Shown here: positions 1-12,020 of the stretch, in pieces
Layout: each line of letters begins with the position of its first letter
How positions within the stretch are numbered: the stretch's first letter is position 1
Assembly (NCBI RefSeq): GCF_027943255.1
Contig: NC_072893.1
Span: 37,532,001-37,596,000 of the forward strand
Direction of reading: 5' to 3'
Source of the DNA: Anastrepha obliqua
Lineage: Eukaryota > Arthropoda > Insecta > Diptera > Tephritidae
Length of the DNA: 64,000 nucleotides
Notes under the pieces: generated by a model
Seen by the model: only the letters and a program-made list of their open reading frames with translations
What the model was told of the DNA's origin: nothing
Database searches by the model: none
Program-made: the position numbers and the translations under genes

Positions 1-352
1 AGGTCCAATTTTTCGGGAGAGTCAACTTCAGCACCATATTTAAAATTATTAAAAAAAAACAAACTGTTTCTGGAAAACGATATTTAATTTTTTTAGGCTC
101 TTCTTAATTTCTATTACATACAAAAAAAGAGTTAATTTTTTATTTTTTTATTAAAAGAAATCAAACAAAAAGCCTAAAAAATTTAAATATCGTTTTTCAT
201 TTTTTTTATTATAAAAAAATTCCTGAAAATACCCTAAATTTTCGAGCAGTAGACCATCGAGACCCCTTAACAGACATTTTCCGGTGAATATTTTTGTAAA
301 TTTTTTAAACTCTGAATCGACTCTAAAAACTTAATACTTTTCATATTTTTCA

Positions 353-1120
353 TACGTTGTTATGAAAAACTGGGTATGCAAAACCTGGGTAAGGAGATGC
401 ACAATCCACAACAGTGACGTGGGTACTGCTTATATCGGCCGACTGTTTGTTTGATGAGAGGTGGAACTTCGCTTTGTCCACGTTAACCAGCAGATCCATT
501 CGCTTTGCTGCTGCATGCAGTTTTGAAAATACATTATCATAGGCATACGCCCGAATTTGTACGATCTTGTAAAAAATTATGCCTGCAGGATTAAGTACTG
601 CCTCTCGCACAATATTTTCCAGCATCAAGTTAAAGGAATCAAATGGTCGATAGCCTTCCTGTCGTTGTTTGAAACCTCGTTAGGTATCAAAAAGTTGGAA
701 GAGGTCCTTTCCAATTCTGGTGCAGCTGCTGCTGTGGCTCACATACAATTGCCACTATTCCGGAGGTTCGAGAAGTGCTCCCTCCATAACTTAAGCAATC
801 TCTGGACGCCAGTCATCAGATCGCCTTCTTTGTTCTTACAGGAAAACGCACCGATTTGGGAACCCTTTTTAAGCCTCTGATAGAAAGTGATTGTTTATTC
901 TTTCTGATAATATGCCTCGCGGCAGCGATCTCACATGACTCGCGTTGCGTTCAATCGCAGAGTGACCCTATAGGCATCGCCCCTTCTTTCTGCCGCAGCG
1001 TGTTTGTCCTCGTCGGACCAATTGTTTTTAAGAGCTCGCCGTAATACGATTTCTTCTTCGACACACAGAACGAGAAATGTGGCGTCATTGCTCGAGCATG
1101 TCGGCTTCTTGTAGTACTCT
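353..1120 (-). pseudogene. RTE-group retrotransposon relic, internally deleted
   Basis: On the minus strand, pieces match the better preserved RTE copy at 49394-51276. About 800-890 gives the CKNK..GDL..VQ..LKLWREHFSNL segment. About 350-690 gives the segment after the RQGD motif through LLSSNKQSA and THVTV. The sequence between them, which would hold most of the RT fingers and palm, is missing (about 200 codons relative to the 49 kb copy). The YADD box reads AYAYD, so the catalytic aspartates are lost. Weaker similarity to the basic N-terminal linker continues to about 1120. Dead copy; the family call rests on the in-window comparison. Confidence 0.75.
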
Positions 1121-1749
1121 CTGCGAGCAGGACTGAGTGAGTGAGTGGTGAATCTTTTGCCTATCTACTGCGATTACAGTTTTTCGATGTCGAACATGCT
1201 TGGCATTGTTAGATGAACGTTTTTTGTTACACAGAAGCGTGTGCGTGTTTTGGCTGCAAAAAGTTAAAGGCGATATTGGCTCCTTTGACCGTACCTACAA
1301 GTCGTTTTTCGATCAGGAGGCATGCACATTTGTTCCCCTTGTTCACTCCTCTCGGGAGCATAGAGAATCGACAAGTCTTGCCTTGCATTGGCTTCGTTAA
1401 TATATTTGATTTCTGACAAGGTAGGTGATTAGCCTGCCGTTTCCAGTTCTATGTGGTGAAAATGCCCATCTGTCGTTGCTTAGGAACAACGCCTTCTTAC
1501 TGCTTGGAACGCCATCTGTGTTTGACATTTTTCTGGCAGAAGGATCGCACAGATGGTTGAGGGCATCGCTAAAGTGGTGTGTCTGCGCTATTACCGCGGT
1601 TGCCCGCTTCCTCTTGTTAGTGCCACTGATGCAGTATGTAACTGTTTGTTATTTTTCCTTGTTTAGCAGCCACAATGCAAAAAATGCGCTGACTATTGTG
1701 GGGAAGTAAGGATGGAATGGATAAGGGTTTGAGTTTGAGGAATGAGATT
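1121..1749. other. Unassigned; possible 5' part of the RTE relic
   Basis: It may be a further upstream part of the minus-strand RTE copy, but I could not align it to an endonuclease domain. Short open frames here are not recognisable. Confidence 0.3.
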
Positions 1750-1880
1750 GTTTTTTTTTTTTAGAAACAAGGAAAATAGTTAAATTTGGAAAAGTGCGAG
1801 GACCGTGCTTTCCGTCGGATTCGAACCCACAACCTCTGGGATGGCAGGCTAGTGCACTTACGCTAGACTACTGAGGCCGC
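1750..1880 (-). mobile_element. Short tRNA-derived SINE with A tail
   Basis: Reading from 1880 leftwards, a tRNA-like head has an A-box-like stretch, a GCCTGCCA anticodon-arm-like stretch resembling glycine tRNA(GCC), and a perfect B box, GGTTCGAATCC. About 50 bp of unrelated body and a 13-A tail (T run at 1750-1762) follow. The first eight bases do not pair with the sequence after the B box, so there is no acceptor stem. It is therefore a tRNA-derived SINE and not a tRNA gene. Confidence 0.65.
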
Positions 1881-2317
1881 TATTGCATAGCATGTCCAAA
1901 TGTTATTTGGACGGATGAAATATCTTAAAAATTACATTAATAACTTGTAGATTTCTATAGCTTTTTAACGAGAGGACGTGAAAAGTTCGCGCATTTAAGA
2001 GAAGAAGTTATAGAGCTAAATATGAATTACTTTTTCTTTCAGATAACATATATTCTCCTTGAAGTTGTATGCAATTTTCAGATTATTCATAAAGTAATTT
2101 TTGTTTCTCATAAACAAAAAACTCCAACAACTTTTGTATAAACCTTCAAAATAAGCAGAAATAGGAGGGAATTGGGCTAAGAATTACTAGTAGATTTTCT
2201 TTTTCAACTTATTTTGTGTACGAATCAAAAAGAGGGTAACTCTAATTCCCTTTCCCTCCTTTTTAATGAGTACCATTCTGGTATTATCTTTGGAGTATAG
2301 CGTATTAATACAGGGTT
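1881..2317. other. Unassigned AT-rich spacer
   Basis: AT-rich sequence without a recognisable reading frame or terminal repeats. Confidence 0.5.
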
Positions 2318-2543
2318 GCCTTTTTATTGGTGCGTGACTACCATTTGGAGGTGCATAAGTTCAAATCTCCGTGCATGAAACTAAAGCAATTTTTTTTCTA
2401 ATTCGGTCGCCCCTCGGTAAGCAATGGCAAATTTCCGAGATTATTTTTGCCCTGAAAAAGCTCCTCATAAAAAACCTTCTGCCTTAAGGAGACGAAAGCC
2501 AAAAGTAGGAGCTTAACCAAGCACCCAAAAAGGGTGTCAAGTA
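2318..2543 (+). mobile_element. tRNA-derived SINE, copy 1
   Basis: An A-box-like TGGTGCGTGAC is followed by a B-box-like AGTTCAAATCTC (about 2358-2369). The body then carries CGGTCGCCCCTCGG, a GGCAAAT..CCGAG segment, GAAAAAGCTCCTCATAAAA and CACCCAAAAAGGGTGT. The same ordered blocks occur at 39140-39357, 48985-49278 and, inverted, 51385-51670. The 3' end abuts the TIR of the DD37D mariner at 2544. Its Pol III head and blocks suggest mobilisation by a LINE, possibly the RTE family in this window. Confidence 0.75.
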
Positions 2544-3728
2544 CTTAGTCTTGGCAAAAACTCTGTGAGAAATTTTACAACGCCTAGAGAACGGCGAGAA
2601 CGAATTCGCAGAACAAATTTCCCTTATTTTTGTTTGTATGCATTGTCTACTCGTAAATTATACTCACTTTCGTGCCAAATTTCGCTTGCTAGCACTGGAG
2701 TGGGGAGCTAAGGAAAATCACATTGCAGTGTTGTAAAAGTGCAAGTGAGACTTACGAATTGCTGAAAAACGTAATATTTCGGGAAAGTTTTTTTACCACA
2801 GGATCAACCGTTTTTCCCAAACGTCTCCAGTGACTGATAGAAAAATAAGTGGCCGCCCTCGTGTGGTTCGAACCAGTGCAGCCATCAAAGCCGTTCGAGG
2901 AAGGTTTCGCAGAAATGCTCTTAGCAAGCAGAAAATCATGTCCAGGGAAATGAATGCGTCAAGCAAATCTGTCTCAAGACTAATTAGAAATAATCTCCAT
3001 AAATCTTTCTTCGACTTTTGACAACGCGCTTCAAAAAAATTAGACTACGCAGATGTGAGCAGCTTCTTCGATGGTACTCGGTCAACGGCCATGAAACTAT
3101 TATTTTCACAGATGGGAAAATCCCTATTGTTGAAGAAGCTTTTAATAAGCAAAATGACAAAATCTATGCCAAAACTGCTAAAAACGTAAAAATTTCGTTC
3201 TAAGGGTTCAGCCTCCTTAATGGTTTTGTGGGGAATGAATTGTAAAGGCGTTACATATCTTCTTTTCTGCGAAAAAGGGGTTAAGAAAAGTGTGCCAGAA
3301 GGATGTCTAAGAAGGCATGGTGAAGTAGTTGAGCAGTATTCTCTTCAATGGAGAACGTTGGATCTTCCAGCAAGATTTTGCCCCAGCCCATAAGGCAAAA
3401 AATACACTGCAGTGGCTAAAAGAAATATTCCTGAGTTCATAGCCGAAGAAGATTGGCCGTCTGGAAGTCCAGATCTGAGTCCATTGGACTACAGTTTGTG
3501 GTCAGAATTGGAGAACATGGCCTGTCGAAGACTTCATAGAAGTTTGGAGAGTCTCAAACAACCTTTGGTTCGAGCAGCGACGTCAATATTCATGGAAAGC
3601 ACGCACCGGCATTAGCTGAATGACTTTGGAACCGTGCGTAAGAGCAAATGATGGCCATTTTGTATGAAAATTATAATTTTTTTTTTAATTTACATGATTA
3701 AATTAAATTAACTTATGGCAGGACTAAA
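2544..3728 (+). mobile_element. DD37D mariner (maT-like), degenerate copy
   Basis: TA dinucleotides flank (2542-2543 and 3729-3730). Ends are CTTAGTCTTGGCAAAAACT and, inverted, TTTAGTCCTGCCATAAGTT. Transposase pieces run in several frames. There is an N-terminal SASETYELLK-like helix region near 2730-2790, SGRPRVVRTS (2830-3018), a D-for-E variant of the first catalytic box (IFTDGKI, about 3110), FQQDFAPAHKA near 3380, and WPSGSPDLSPLDYSLW (about 3450-3500). From the QQD aspartate to the PLD aspartate there are 37 residues, hence DD37D. Multiple frameshifts make it inactive. A second copy lies inverted at 39360-41290. Confidence 0.8.
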
Positions 3729-5399
3729 TATATCGGAGAGTTTATAATTTTTGCAAATGTCGCCATACGCCAATCGTAATTGACACTTGTGAACCAAATA
3801 ACTGCAGTAAATTTTTTAATTTATTTTTTTTTAATTAGCAAAAAAGTGCCACAAAATAAAATATGGGACAAAATTTCAAAATTTTGTATAATAAAGCATA
3901 ATAAAGTGCAAGTTTGAGGTGGCTCAAAATTCTTGCTGATTTTGGATAATGTTTTCACTGACGGTGCAGCGTATTTTCTCCATATAAAAAAACGTTTGTG
4001 GATTTGTTATATGGATGACATAAATAGATGATTGAAATAGTTAGAAGTTTTGATGAAAATTTCACCAATCTTTTTAACTTTTATATAAAGTTTCAAATTT
4101 AGATGTATATAATTTTGGAAGACAACGAGCTATATTAAAAAAAATATTAATGAACATAAGAAAGTGAAGGAAAGTAGTCGAAACTGGCGAAAATATTGAG
4201 GAGCTATGTATATAAGTATGTACATACAAGTATGTATACCTCGCGCTACCGTTAGAGTGCGACAAACAACCGTTCTATGAAAAAAGTCCCTATACCCTTT
4301 GGAATGGGTATAAAAATTGAATTGGTTGTTGCAAAATATATCAGCTCTTCCTTGGCCAACATATTTTTGTAATCAGCGTTTTGTTTGGAGAGCAAACAGA
4401 CGTTTCAAAGTTACGTATACGCCCTGCGGTCATACACCACCACATCACAAAATTCGCCAAATATGGGAAGTTTTAGGTGCATACCTATGAAGATGCTTGC
4501 ACATATATGGTTAAAGTATAAACTGAAAAAGGATATGTGAATCTCTCTCTAGCTATTGAAAGTTCAAGGACAACGCATGTCTGTGAAAGGTGACTCCTTC
4601 GCACTGGTGCCTTTCTGTTAAGCTGTTTCTGTGGATAGCCAAAGGGTGGGATACTGCCCTCGTGTAAATAAGAAATGGTTTCGTTGATGTGGGGTATCTT
4701 GGTATTGATACTGTTTAAATGTAAGTATTTACTATTAGAAAGTAAATTCTTAGTTAGTTACTTCTGATATTTGAAAAAGGGATTGAATAATAGAAAAGGT
4801 CGGTACAAAATAATTAATTCGCAAATACTGTGGAATGATGGAAGGGAAAAGTAAAAGAATTTGTGGTGAGTAATCATACAATAAAAAACTATATAACTTA
4901 TTGTTATTTTTATTATTATTGCCTGTGTTTGTTAAAGAATAATTTTCTAGTTCCCCATGCTCTGAAAGAATTATAGAAGTATGTGAAATAGGTGCGCTGC
5001 TGTACATATATGGCAATCATATGAAGGATATTTGCATTTGGTAAATATTTTGTATATGTACAAATTTTTCTATAAGTGCTGCAGGAATAGCAGACTTATT
5101 ATCTATTTGGTTTTGTTTCTTTTATATAAAGTCCTAAATTTAATAGTTAAAGAAAATTATTTTATTTTTTTGCTAAATTTGGAATCTGTAAAAACTTCTC
5201 ATAAGTTATTTAACTCAATTATGAAACAGATATAGTAGAGTAAATATAAAGACACAAAATATCATGAGGTTGGAGTGCAAACCTCATAGAGTGTCTAAAT
5301 ATGAGAGAGGCAGTAGTTGAGTATAGAGCTTAAAATGGTAATACAAAACAGATATATTATCGAAATTAATTTTTTTTTTATAATCTGGTAGATAATTTC
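3729..5399. other. Unassigned AT-rich DNA with a dispersed repeat
   Basis: A block at 3735-3830 (CATACGCCAATCG, GACACTTGTGAAC) recurs at 14950-15040. GTTTGTGGATTTGT near 3989 recurs near 13149. These look like old non-autonomous elements without clear ends. No gene is recognised; the frames at 4074-5235 are AT-driven. Confidence 0.4.
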
Positions 5400-5745
5400 A
5401 TGGCATTAATTTTTCGAAATCAATATCCGGCATATGTCCACCGCGGCTACGAGTTACACGGTCCATTCGACCAGTCCAATTATTAACTATTCTTTCCAAT
5501 TAATCTGATCGTATAGCGTCAATGATGGTTTGGATTTTGCAACAAATCGATTGTGGCAAGTTGCGTCTAGTTCGCCAAAATGTGGTCAATAGTTGAACCA
5601 AATGTCGTCGATGTTTAGCTGATTAATTTTTAGAAACAAAAATTTAGTTAGCATGGCTCGATAGCGTTTGCCATTCAATGCAACGGTAGAAATAAAGTCT
5701 GATGATGCCGCCAGTGATCTTTGAACTTCGCAAAGAGATTATTTG
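5400..5745 (-). pseudogene. DD41D-type mariner transposase relic
   Basis: Minus-strand translation gives GGIIRLYFYR and GKRYRAMLTKFLF. Next come a decayed QQDGATCH region, then NNWTGRMDRV and SRGGHMPDIDF before a stop near 5402. These are the conserved middle and C-terminal blocks of the mariner family that is better preserved at 35588-36801. The WPPRS..DLTPLD segment is deleted and several frames are used. No TIRs were seen. Confidence 0.65.
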
Positions 5746-6000
5746 TTTTCAATTAAAATTTCCACAATTTGGAAGCGTTGTTCTTACGCTAGATGATTTT
5801 TGCTGACTTACCAAACTTTACTAAATAGAAATGTCAATACAGCTTGCATTGCATTAAATGACATTTGAGAACGCAATAAGATACTGGTTTCAACAAAAAA
5901 TTCTGGAAGATTTGCCACGTAATTATGGGAAAACACAAGATTTCTCTTAAACTAATTAAAATTTCATATTTCAACAAAGAAAATTCACAGTTCTATAAAA

Positions 6001-6595
6001 GTGGGGTCGCACATTTTGCCGCCGTATCTTTTCAGGGTACTAAGAAGTTATTTCTCTGATAGGGAACTTAGATATGAAAGTAGTGCTGAAACAAAAGTTT
6101 ACAAAGTTACTATTGGCGTACCGCAGGGATCAGTATTAGGGCCTATTTTATGGAACACCATGTACGACAAGGTCCTTCGCTTAGCAGTACCCGGCGCAAT
6201 AAAAATAATAGGCTTTGCGGAAGACAAAGCAACAGTGACGGTGGCTAAGCACATACAAGAAGTAGAACATACAACAAACGAAACGATAAAAGAGGTGAAA
6301 TAATGTTTAGAGCAAGCGAGGCTACAACTGGCGGAGCATAAAACAGAGACGGTTCCGATAACAAGCCGCAAAAAAGTTGAAGATATGAGAATCAGAGCGG
6401 ATAGGAGAGCAAACTTTATCTTCTCAATCCGCACTGAAACCCCTAGGCTTCTACTGCCGATTAAAGTTTAAGGCCCATATGGACTACGCGATAGAGAAAA
6501 CGGCCAGCATCCAAGTGGTACTCTCAAGAATCCTCTTTAATATAGGTGGCTCAAAGCCAACTAGGCGAAAATTGCTGGTGAGCGTAGCTAAAGGG
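6001..6595 (+). pseudogene. R1/LOA-group reverse transcriptase fragment
   Basis: Encodes PPYLFRVLRSYFSDREL, the RT motif GVPQGSVLGPILWN and a mutated active site, GFAEDKA, in place of the usual FADD. After a stop at 6301 it continues through LQLAEHKTE, ITSRKKVE and SRILFNIGG. Truncated at both ends. It faces a minus-strand relative at 6640-7215. Confidence 0.75.
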
Positions 6596-6639
6596 TAATT
6601 TTTTAGCTATTATCTTTTTAAAAAGTTGACGCATGTTTC

Positions 6640-7215
6640 GTGTTTTGTTCCACTGTCAAACATCTCCAGTTTGGTCTATAATTTGTGGCTTCCGCCCATG
6701 CTGGAGCTGCATACAGCTAAATCGGTGTGACAACAGAGTTGAGTAGTCTCCTACAGTTTTGCCTAGGGCCTCTGATGTTCATCACTAATCGCGTTAGCGC
6801 AGTTACTGCTTCTGTTGACCTGCTGCTCGCGTACGTGAAATTAAGGCTACGGTCGATTATTTCGCCCAGGTACTTAGTGAATGGCTTCGATCTTATGCCA
6901 TGATCGCCCACCATTATGACTCCACAATCTTCCTGCTGCTAATTAATACTACTTTAGTTTTATGGTCTGCAAGAGTTAGACCACTGTTGCACAACTATTC
7001 CTTTACCATGCCGACAGCTTGGTTGCATATTTCTTCGACTTGACGGAGTGATTTAGCCATAACAGCTATGTCGTCAGCGTATCCTACGATTTGTGACCCT
7101 AGAGGTAGATTGAGGCGCACAACTCTATCGTACATAACGTTCCATAACAAGGGGCCCAGGACTGAGCGTTGTGGAACTCCGCCAGTTATTTTGTACTCTT
7201 TTACATCAGCATCGC
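6640..7215 (-). pseudogene. R1/LOA-group reverse transcriptase fragment, inverted
   Basis: The reverse strand carries GGVPQRSVLGPLLWNVMYD, an intact YADD in IVGYADDIAVMA, LTLADHKTKVVLISSRK, KPFTKYLGEIIDRSLNF and RRLLNSVVTPI. One internal stop follows GMVKE. It covers nearly the same RT segment as 6001-6595 but with substantial divergence, so they are separate copies placed tail to tail. Truncated at both ends. Confidence 0.8.
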
Positions 7216-7229
7216 TTCACGGGAAGTAA

Positions 7230-7251
7230 GTGTGTGTGTGTGAGTGTGTGT
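7230..7251 (+). repeat. (GT)n microsatellite
   Basis: About 11 GT dinucleotides with one interruption. Confidence 0.9.
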
Positions 7252-8239
7252 AGATAAAAACATGCTGAAGTTTAAATTTAATTGGATGGCTTATTCAATT
7301 TGGAAGACAAAGGCTTTTGGCATATTTTCCATAAGAAAAGAAAACAATTATATTTGACCTCCAACTTAATTCTTCAGAAATGACACAAAGGAGCATAAAA
7401 GTGCGTTTTATGTTTTGTTTTTTTTTGTTTTGTGTTGCTTCGAATTAAATGAATTGTTAAACATTTGCCATAGAATACTTTGCTCATATTTATATGCCTC
7501 CAGCTTTCTCAAGTAGAGTATACAAGTAAACACAATTCAGCTGAAAATAATAAGGGATAAGCACGCACACAGCCATCAGCTTACTTCCATACATATACAC
7601 ACATACATGCATACATTCACATAAAGCTAGCAGCCAAACGCAGTCAATGCACAACATGCCACGTGTGGCAAAATAACAGTAAGCTAAGAACTAAGCTCAA
7701 TACTGAATAAACCATACACGTGAAAAGTAAAAATAAAATAAAAACATAAAAGCCAAAATTCAATGTCACGATAATTCTGAACGTCATCGATAAGAATAGG
7801 CACCAGCAACAATAATAGAGATATTGTTATTGCTATTGTTATTGGTTAAGGCAGCACATTTATATGGCATAGCTCATTATGCCATTTCCAGGAATCGAAT
7901 TGCAGCTACAACATAGTTAAAGTACGTGACGTTAATTTTCTGAAAACCACTTGACTGGCTTAATTCGATTTAGCTTTCGATATTTTCAATGATTTCGAGA
8001 AATCGTGATTAGCGGGCAATTACCAAAAACAACTGGAGAAGTGTTTAAGTAGCGGGTGTCTTTATTTATTCTATAAATATATTTAGAACACCATCTCAAA
8101 TTAAACACAAAAGAAGAAAAAGACAAATCGTTGTAATTGGCATTAAAGTGCGTTTAGTAATTATATCAGAGGACACTTATTGACAGGTTTTAATAATATA
8201 TATATTTCTTATCTAATTGAATAACTTTCTGGTGAAAAC
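7252..8239. other. Unassigned intergenic DNA
   Basis: Compositionally more complex than the A/T deserts, with no long frame and no terminal repeats. It looks like ordinary fly non-coding DNA and could be part of an intron. Confidence 0.4.
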
Positions 8240-9033
8240 ATAGTTCATTCTCTTACAAGCGGCAGACCAGCTAACATCGATAGCAGATGAACGAGAAATT
8301 CGTCGTCTGGCTGCTCAAAAAGTAATCTCAAATTTTGGTCGAGGACGGAACACTTAAATATTGCTTGCAGTAGCCGGTACCAAGACTATTAGCACGCCAC
8401 AATAAGGCTTGTTTAGCATTTGCCGGAAAATATAAATTTTGGACTAACGAATTCCCAAACGTTGTATTTTCGGACGAAAAAAAGTTCAACTTAGATGGTT
8501 CAAATGGTTGCCAGATACATTGGCGGGACCTTAGGCAACCACGGCAAACGCGCCATAAGCGGAACTACAGTGGTGGGTTTTTGATGATTTGAGCCGCTTT
8601 CGGATATGGTGGAAAGTCTCCAATTTGTTTTATTCCGACAAGAACCAACGCAGAATTCTGTGTTGAAATATTAGAGGATGTTTTCATTGAGTTTGCGGGA
8701 AACATATACGGAGACGATAGGGTTTTCCAGCCAAACAACTCCTCAATCCATACGGCTCGTTTAACTAGGGCCTTCCTATCAGCAAGGAAAATTTCAGTTG
8801 TGGATTGGCCAGCACAAGTCCCGATTTAAACCCGATTGAGAACCTCTGGGGAATATTGTCGACCCGTATTTATAAAAATGGTCGGTAGTTTGAGACAATC
8901 AAATATCTGAAAGGTGCTTTAGTGGAAGAGTGGGATAAGATAGGTGATTCCACTCTTCAAAACTTCACAGACCCTAAGCCTAAGCGTATAAATGATGTTC
9001 TTTCTCAAAATGGAAAACATATTAATTATTAGA
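8240..9033 (+). pseudogene. Tc1/Tc3-like DD34E transposase relic
   Basis: Blocks in order are SGRPANI (HTH linker), VVFSDEKKFNLDGSNG with the first catalytic D, YSGGFLMI, IHTARLTRAFLSARKIS, a WPA segment, and SPDLNPIENLWG, which keeps the catalytic E. The second catalytic site reads QPNNSS where the family has QQDN, so that D is lost. There are several stops and a frameshift before SPDLN. It ends with NGKHINY and a stop near 9032. No TIRs recognised. Confidence 0.8.
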
Positions 9034-9233
9034 AAATCGAAAGTTATATAAACCTTGAAAAAAAGTGTTAAGAAAGGTCAATGCATATATATATTACTTA
9101 TTTCATGTGAAGTTATTTGAGTTTCTTTTTTAATTTAATAAGTTTAGTCATGTTGAATTTTTGTTGTGTAATTTTTTGTTCCTATTTTTTCTAAATATAT
9201 ATTAAAATTTTTCATATACATATACTTATTTCT

Positions 9234-9565
9234 GTGAGGTATTTTTGGTTTGTTCCATTCAGTCGTGAGTCACAGGGTGCTAACAATGGAAGTCTACAAA
9301 TCGAAGATTCGGGACATTTTACAGTTTTCTTTGATATAGGAGAAAATGCAAGCCAGGCCGCTAAAATTGTGAATGGTGTTTATGGTGCTGGTACTGCAAT
9401 AGCTAATTACGTGCAGTTTGGTTCAGTCGATTCCGTTCAGGCATATTTGATGTTAAAGATGTACCTCACACAGGCAGGTCCGTCGTCGAAAATGTCGATA
9501 AAATCAGAGAAACCATCGAAGTTCAACAAGAAGTAAGTAGTCGTAGTTCCGCCTAGGAGCTAAAG
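9234..9565 (+). pseudogene. DD34D mariner, N-terminal piece
   Basis: A 5' leader (TTCAGTCGTGAGTCACAGGG) precedes a start-like GCTAACAATGGAAG. Coding then runs through FDIGENASQAAKIVNGVYGAGT. A frameshift leads to FRSGIFDVKDV, RSVVENVDKI and SSRSSA before a stop near 9562. This is the mariner helix-turn-helix region only; the catalytic domain is absent. The same leader is present on the minus strand near 58530-58600. Confidence 0.75.
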
Positions 9566-9749
9566 ACCGGCCGTAAAACAATTTAGAACCATTTGCACAA
9601 AAATTTTACGTAAAAATAATGGATTTCCTTTTCCCTAAACTAATGTTTCCTTCTACAATTATTCTACCTTAAATTGCTTGCGAAAGTAACAATTATTGTC
9701 CTGTTAAGATTAATAGATAAGCCTTCTGCACGACACCAATCTGATATGA

Positions 9750-9950
9750 TATGATCTAAACCAATCACTAATGTTCAGGAAGTACGAAAGTTTACCTACA
9801 AATTATTTGCCTGACACAATGACCGAAAGATCGTCAGCATATACAATGGCACAATGATTGTCTCCTGTAGTTTTATTAGAAGATCATCGATGATTAGGGC
9901 CACAGAAAATAATTTCAGCACCTAGAGTGGAGCTAATTATTTGGTTGCCA
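9750..9950 (-). pseudogene. Short non-LTR reverse transcriptase fragment
   Basis: On the minus strand, CAIVYADDLSVIVSG is an intact RT active-site motif, preceded by a degraded LGAEIIF stretch. Too short for a clade call. Confidence 0.55.
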
Positions 9951-10133
9951 AACATCGTTTTCATCCACCCTACAGCGGTGTATCGATTTTCTTGTTATCA
10001 AAGATGCCTTCAATATGTAAAAAATCACATAAAGCAATTTCCTTAGAATTAATAAGTAGATGTAACCCTTGAGCCTAAGTGAATTTTTAAACGCTTAAAG
10101 CATTATTGGAGAAATGTAACTTGGCATAAGAGA

Positions 10134-10262
10134 ATCAGAGAGAGAGAGAGAGAGAGAGAGGTTTAAATGGAGCGAAAAAGAAAGGTGATAAGAGAGAGAG
10201 AGGGTAAGAGAATAAGAGGAAGGGAGATGATAAGATAATAGGGGAGAGAGGAAATCACAGCT
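10134..10262 (+). repeat. (GA)n microsatellite and GA-rich tract
   Basis: A pure AG run at about 10134-10160 is followed by purine-rich GAGAGAG blocks to about 10250. Confidence 0.85.
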
Positions 10263-12020
10263 TATCAATGCTAACAAAATTATAATAGAGAAAGTAATTC
10301 CTCAATCTATGATACGTGATGAAAAGAATAATGAGATGGCTCCTATCGTGGTACCGTTACTTTGCTCTCAGCGTATTTGACAATGAGTACTACTAGCACA
10401 ATTGGTGACCATTACTGGTAACTTGATTTAGCATTTTTTTGACGTGATAACGTCTTATAATTCGATTTATCCGGCTGCACGCACAAAAAAATGCGTCGTT
10501 ATCTTGCTCATGCGTCGTTACATTGCTTGAATAGCAAACGAGAGCGTGGAATGAACGACAAAGATCAGAATCGGCCCCCGCGTTCGGCAACGTCCGACAT
10601 CTTGCTCTCTCCTACTTAAGTGAGCGTATAAATGTATGTATACGCTCATATGTACATATATAAATTCACGTATTTGTATTTGCATATGCCTTCTTGCTGT
10701 GTGCATGGTAATGAACCATTTCTCTGTTGAGAATAGGTCGATGAAATGAAAGGGAGTGTTTCGGGTGTAATATTTCTTGGAAAAGGCAAATCGATGATGT
10801 TGCCTCTTAGTGTTGTTGACTTATTAACGTCTGATGCACAATAGAAATTGAACATACCTTTGATGAATTTGATAAATGTTTCGTCATTTTTCACTTGATC
10901 AATTCCATTGCGATTCCATTTACCTCCTTATCTATATCCATACAAAATATTTATCAAACAAATAAAATTAAATGCAACCATTCCACCAGTATTTTCTTAT
11001 GACGTTGCCACGTTAAACTATCTTCAGTAAACCGACTTTACGGACAACCTCTTTTTTTTTGTTATTTAGTTTAGAAGTTTTAGTTCTTTCTTCGTGACAT
11101 TTCTCGAGCTTGTTCTAATTAAAATGTAATGTTTATAATTTTGTACAATATAAATCTTTTAAAAATTATTTCAATAATTCACTCAGTTTTATTTAGCTTT
11201 ACTTTTTTTGTTGGTGTTCTTCTCCTTACAGCAATGAAATCTCTCTCTCGCTACTGCAGTGTTGCCTAGCTTTGGATATAAAAACCCATTCAAATGCCCA
11301 TTTAAAGAAAATAAAATATCAAATTTTTATTGAATTACTTACTTATCAGTTGGCTTCAAAAAATCGATTTTTTTCTGCAATCGATAGATATATTATAGAA
11401 GAATATGCCCTCAAAATTTTATAGCGGAATTCAAAGTGATTTCGCAGTTACAGGCCTGTGTATCGTCCCTCGTGTGAGTATACTGTCTACCTTCGGAAAA
11501 CTTTTAAACACGTTCTCTCAAAACCATGTTTTTGAAAATGGCGTGTAAGATTTAAAAAAAACGACTAAAATTATCGTTTCAAACCGATAACCTGTATAAA
11601 GATAGTTAAAATGCGCAACTAATTAACTAACAAAATACAAAAAAAAGTTAAATTTTTAATGTTATTTAACACCTTTTTTGAAAAAAATAGCGAAAAAAGC
11701 ACTTTTTTCAATAATTAATTGTGTGTTCATATTTTCATATCTTTATACAAGAGTAGTCTATTATATGAGGGAAAGCCTTCTGAATAAGACAATAGTTTTC
11801 TTTTGTGTTTCAGGTGAAAACTATGATCGCAATCTTACACACCGTTTTACTAGCGCGCAACGAGAAGCTGTGCGAGATCCCTCATATGTCCGCCATTTTG
11901 TTTCTTTATTTATGTTAAACAATGTTTTATTACTCTTCAATCATGCCTTCAAATAAATGCAAAAGATTATTCCTGTGTGTCGCTTTTTTCGCCTCGAAAG
12001 AAAAGTGAGAAAAAACACCT
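10263..12020. other. Unassigned DNA
   Basis: It holds a GC-richer block at about 10460-10620 (GAATCGGCCCCCGCGTTCGG) embedded in AT-rich DNA. This block has the look of a dispersed element terminus, but I cannot find a mate or place it in a family. No coding frame was recognised. Confidence 0.35.

Noticed and set aside
1806..1880. tRNA-Gly gene on the minus strand
   Set aside because: Boxes A and B look right, but the 5' end cannot pair with the sequence after the B box and an A tail follows, so it is a SINE.
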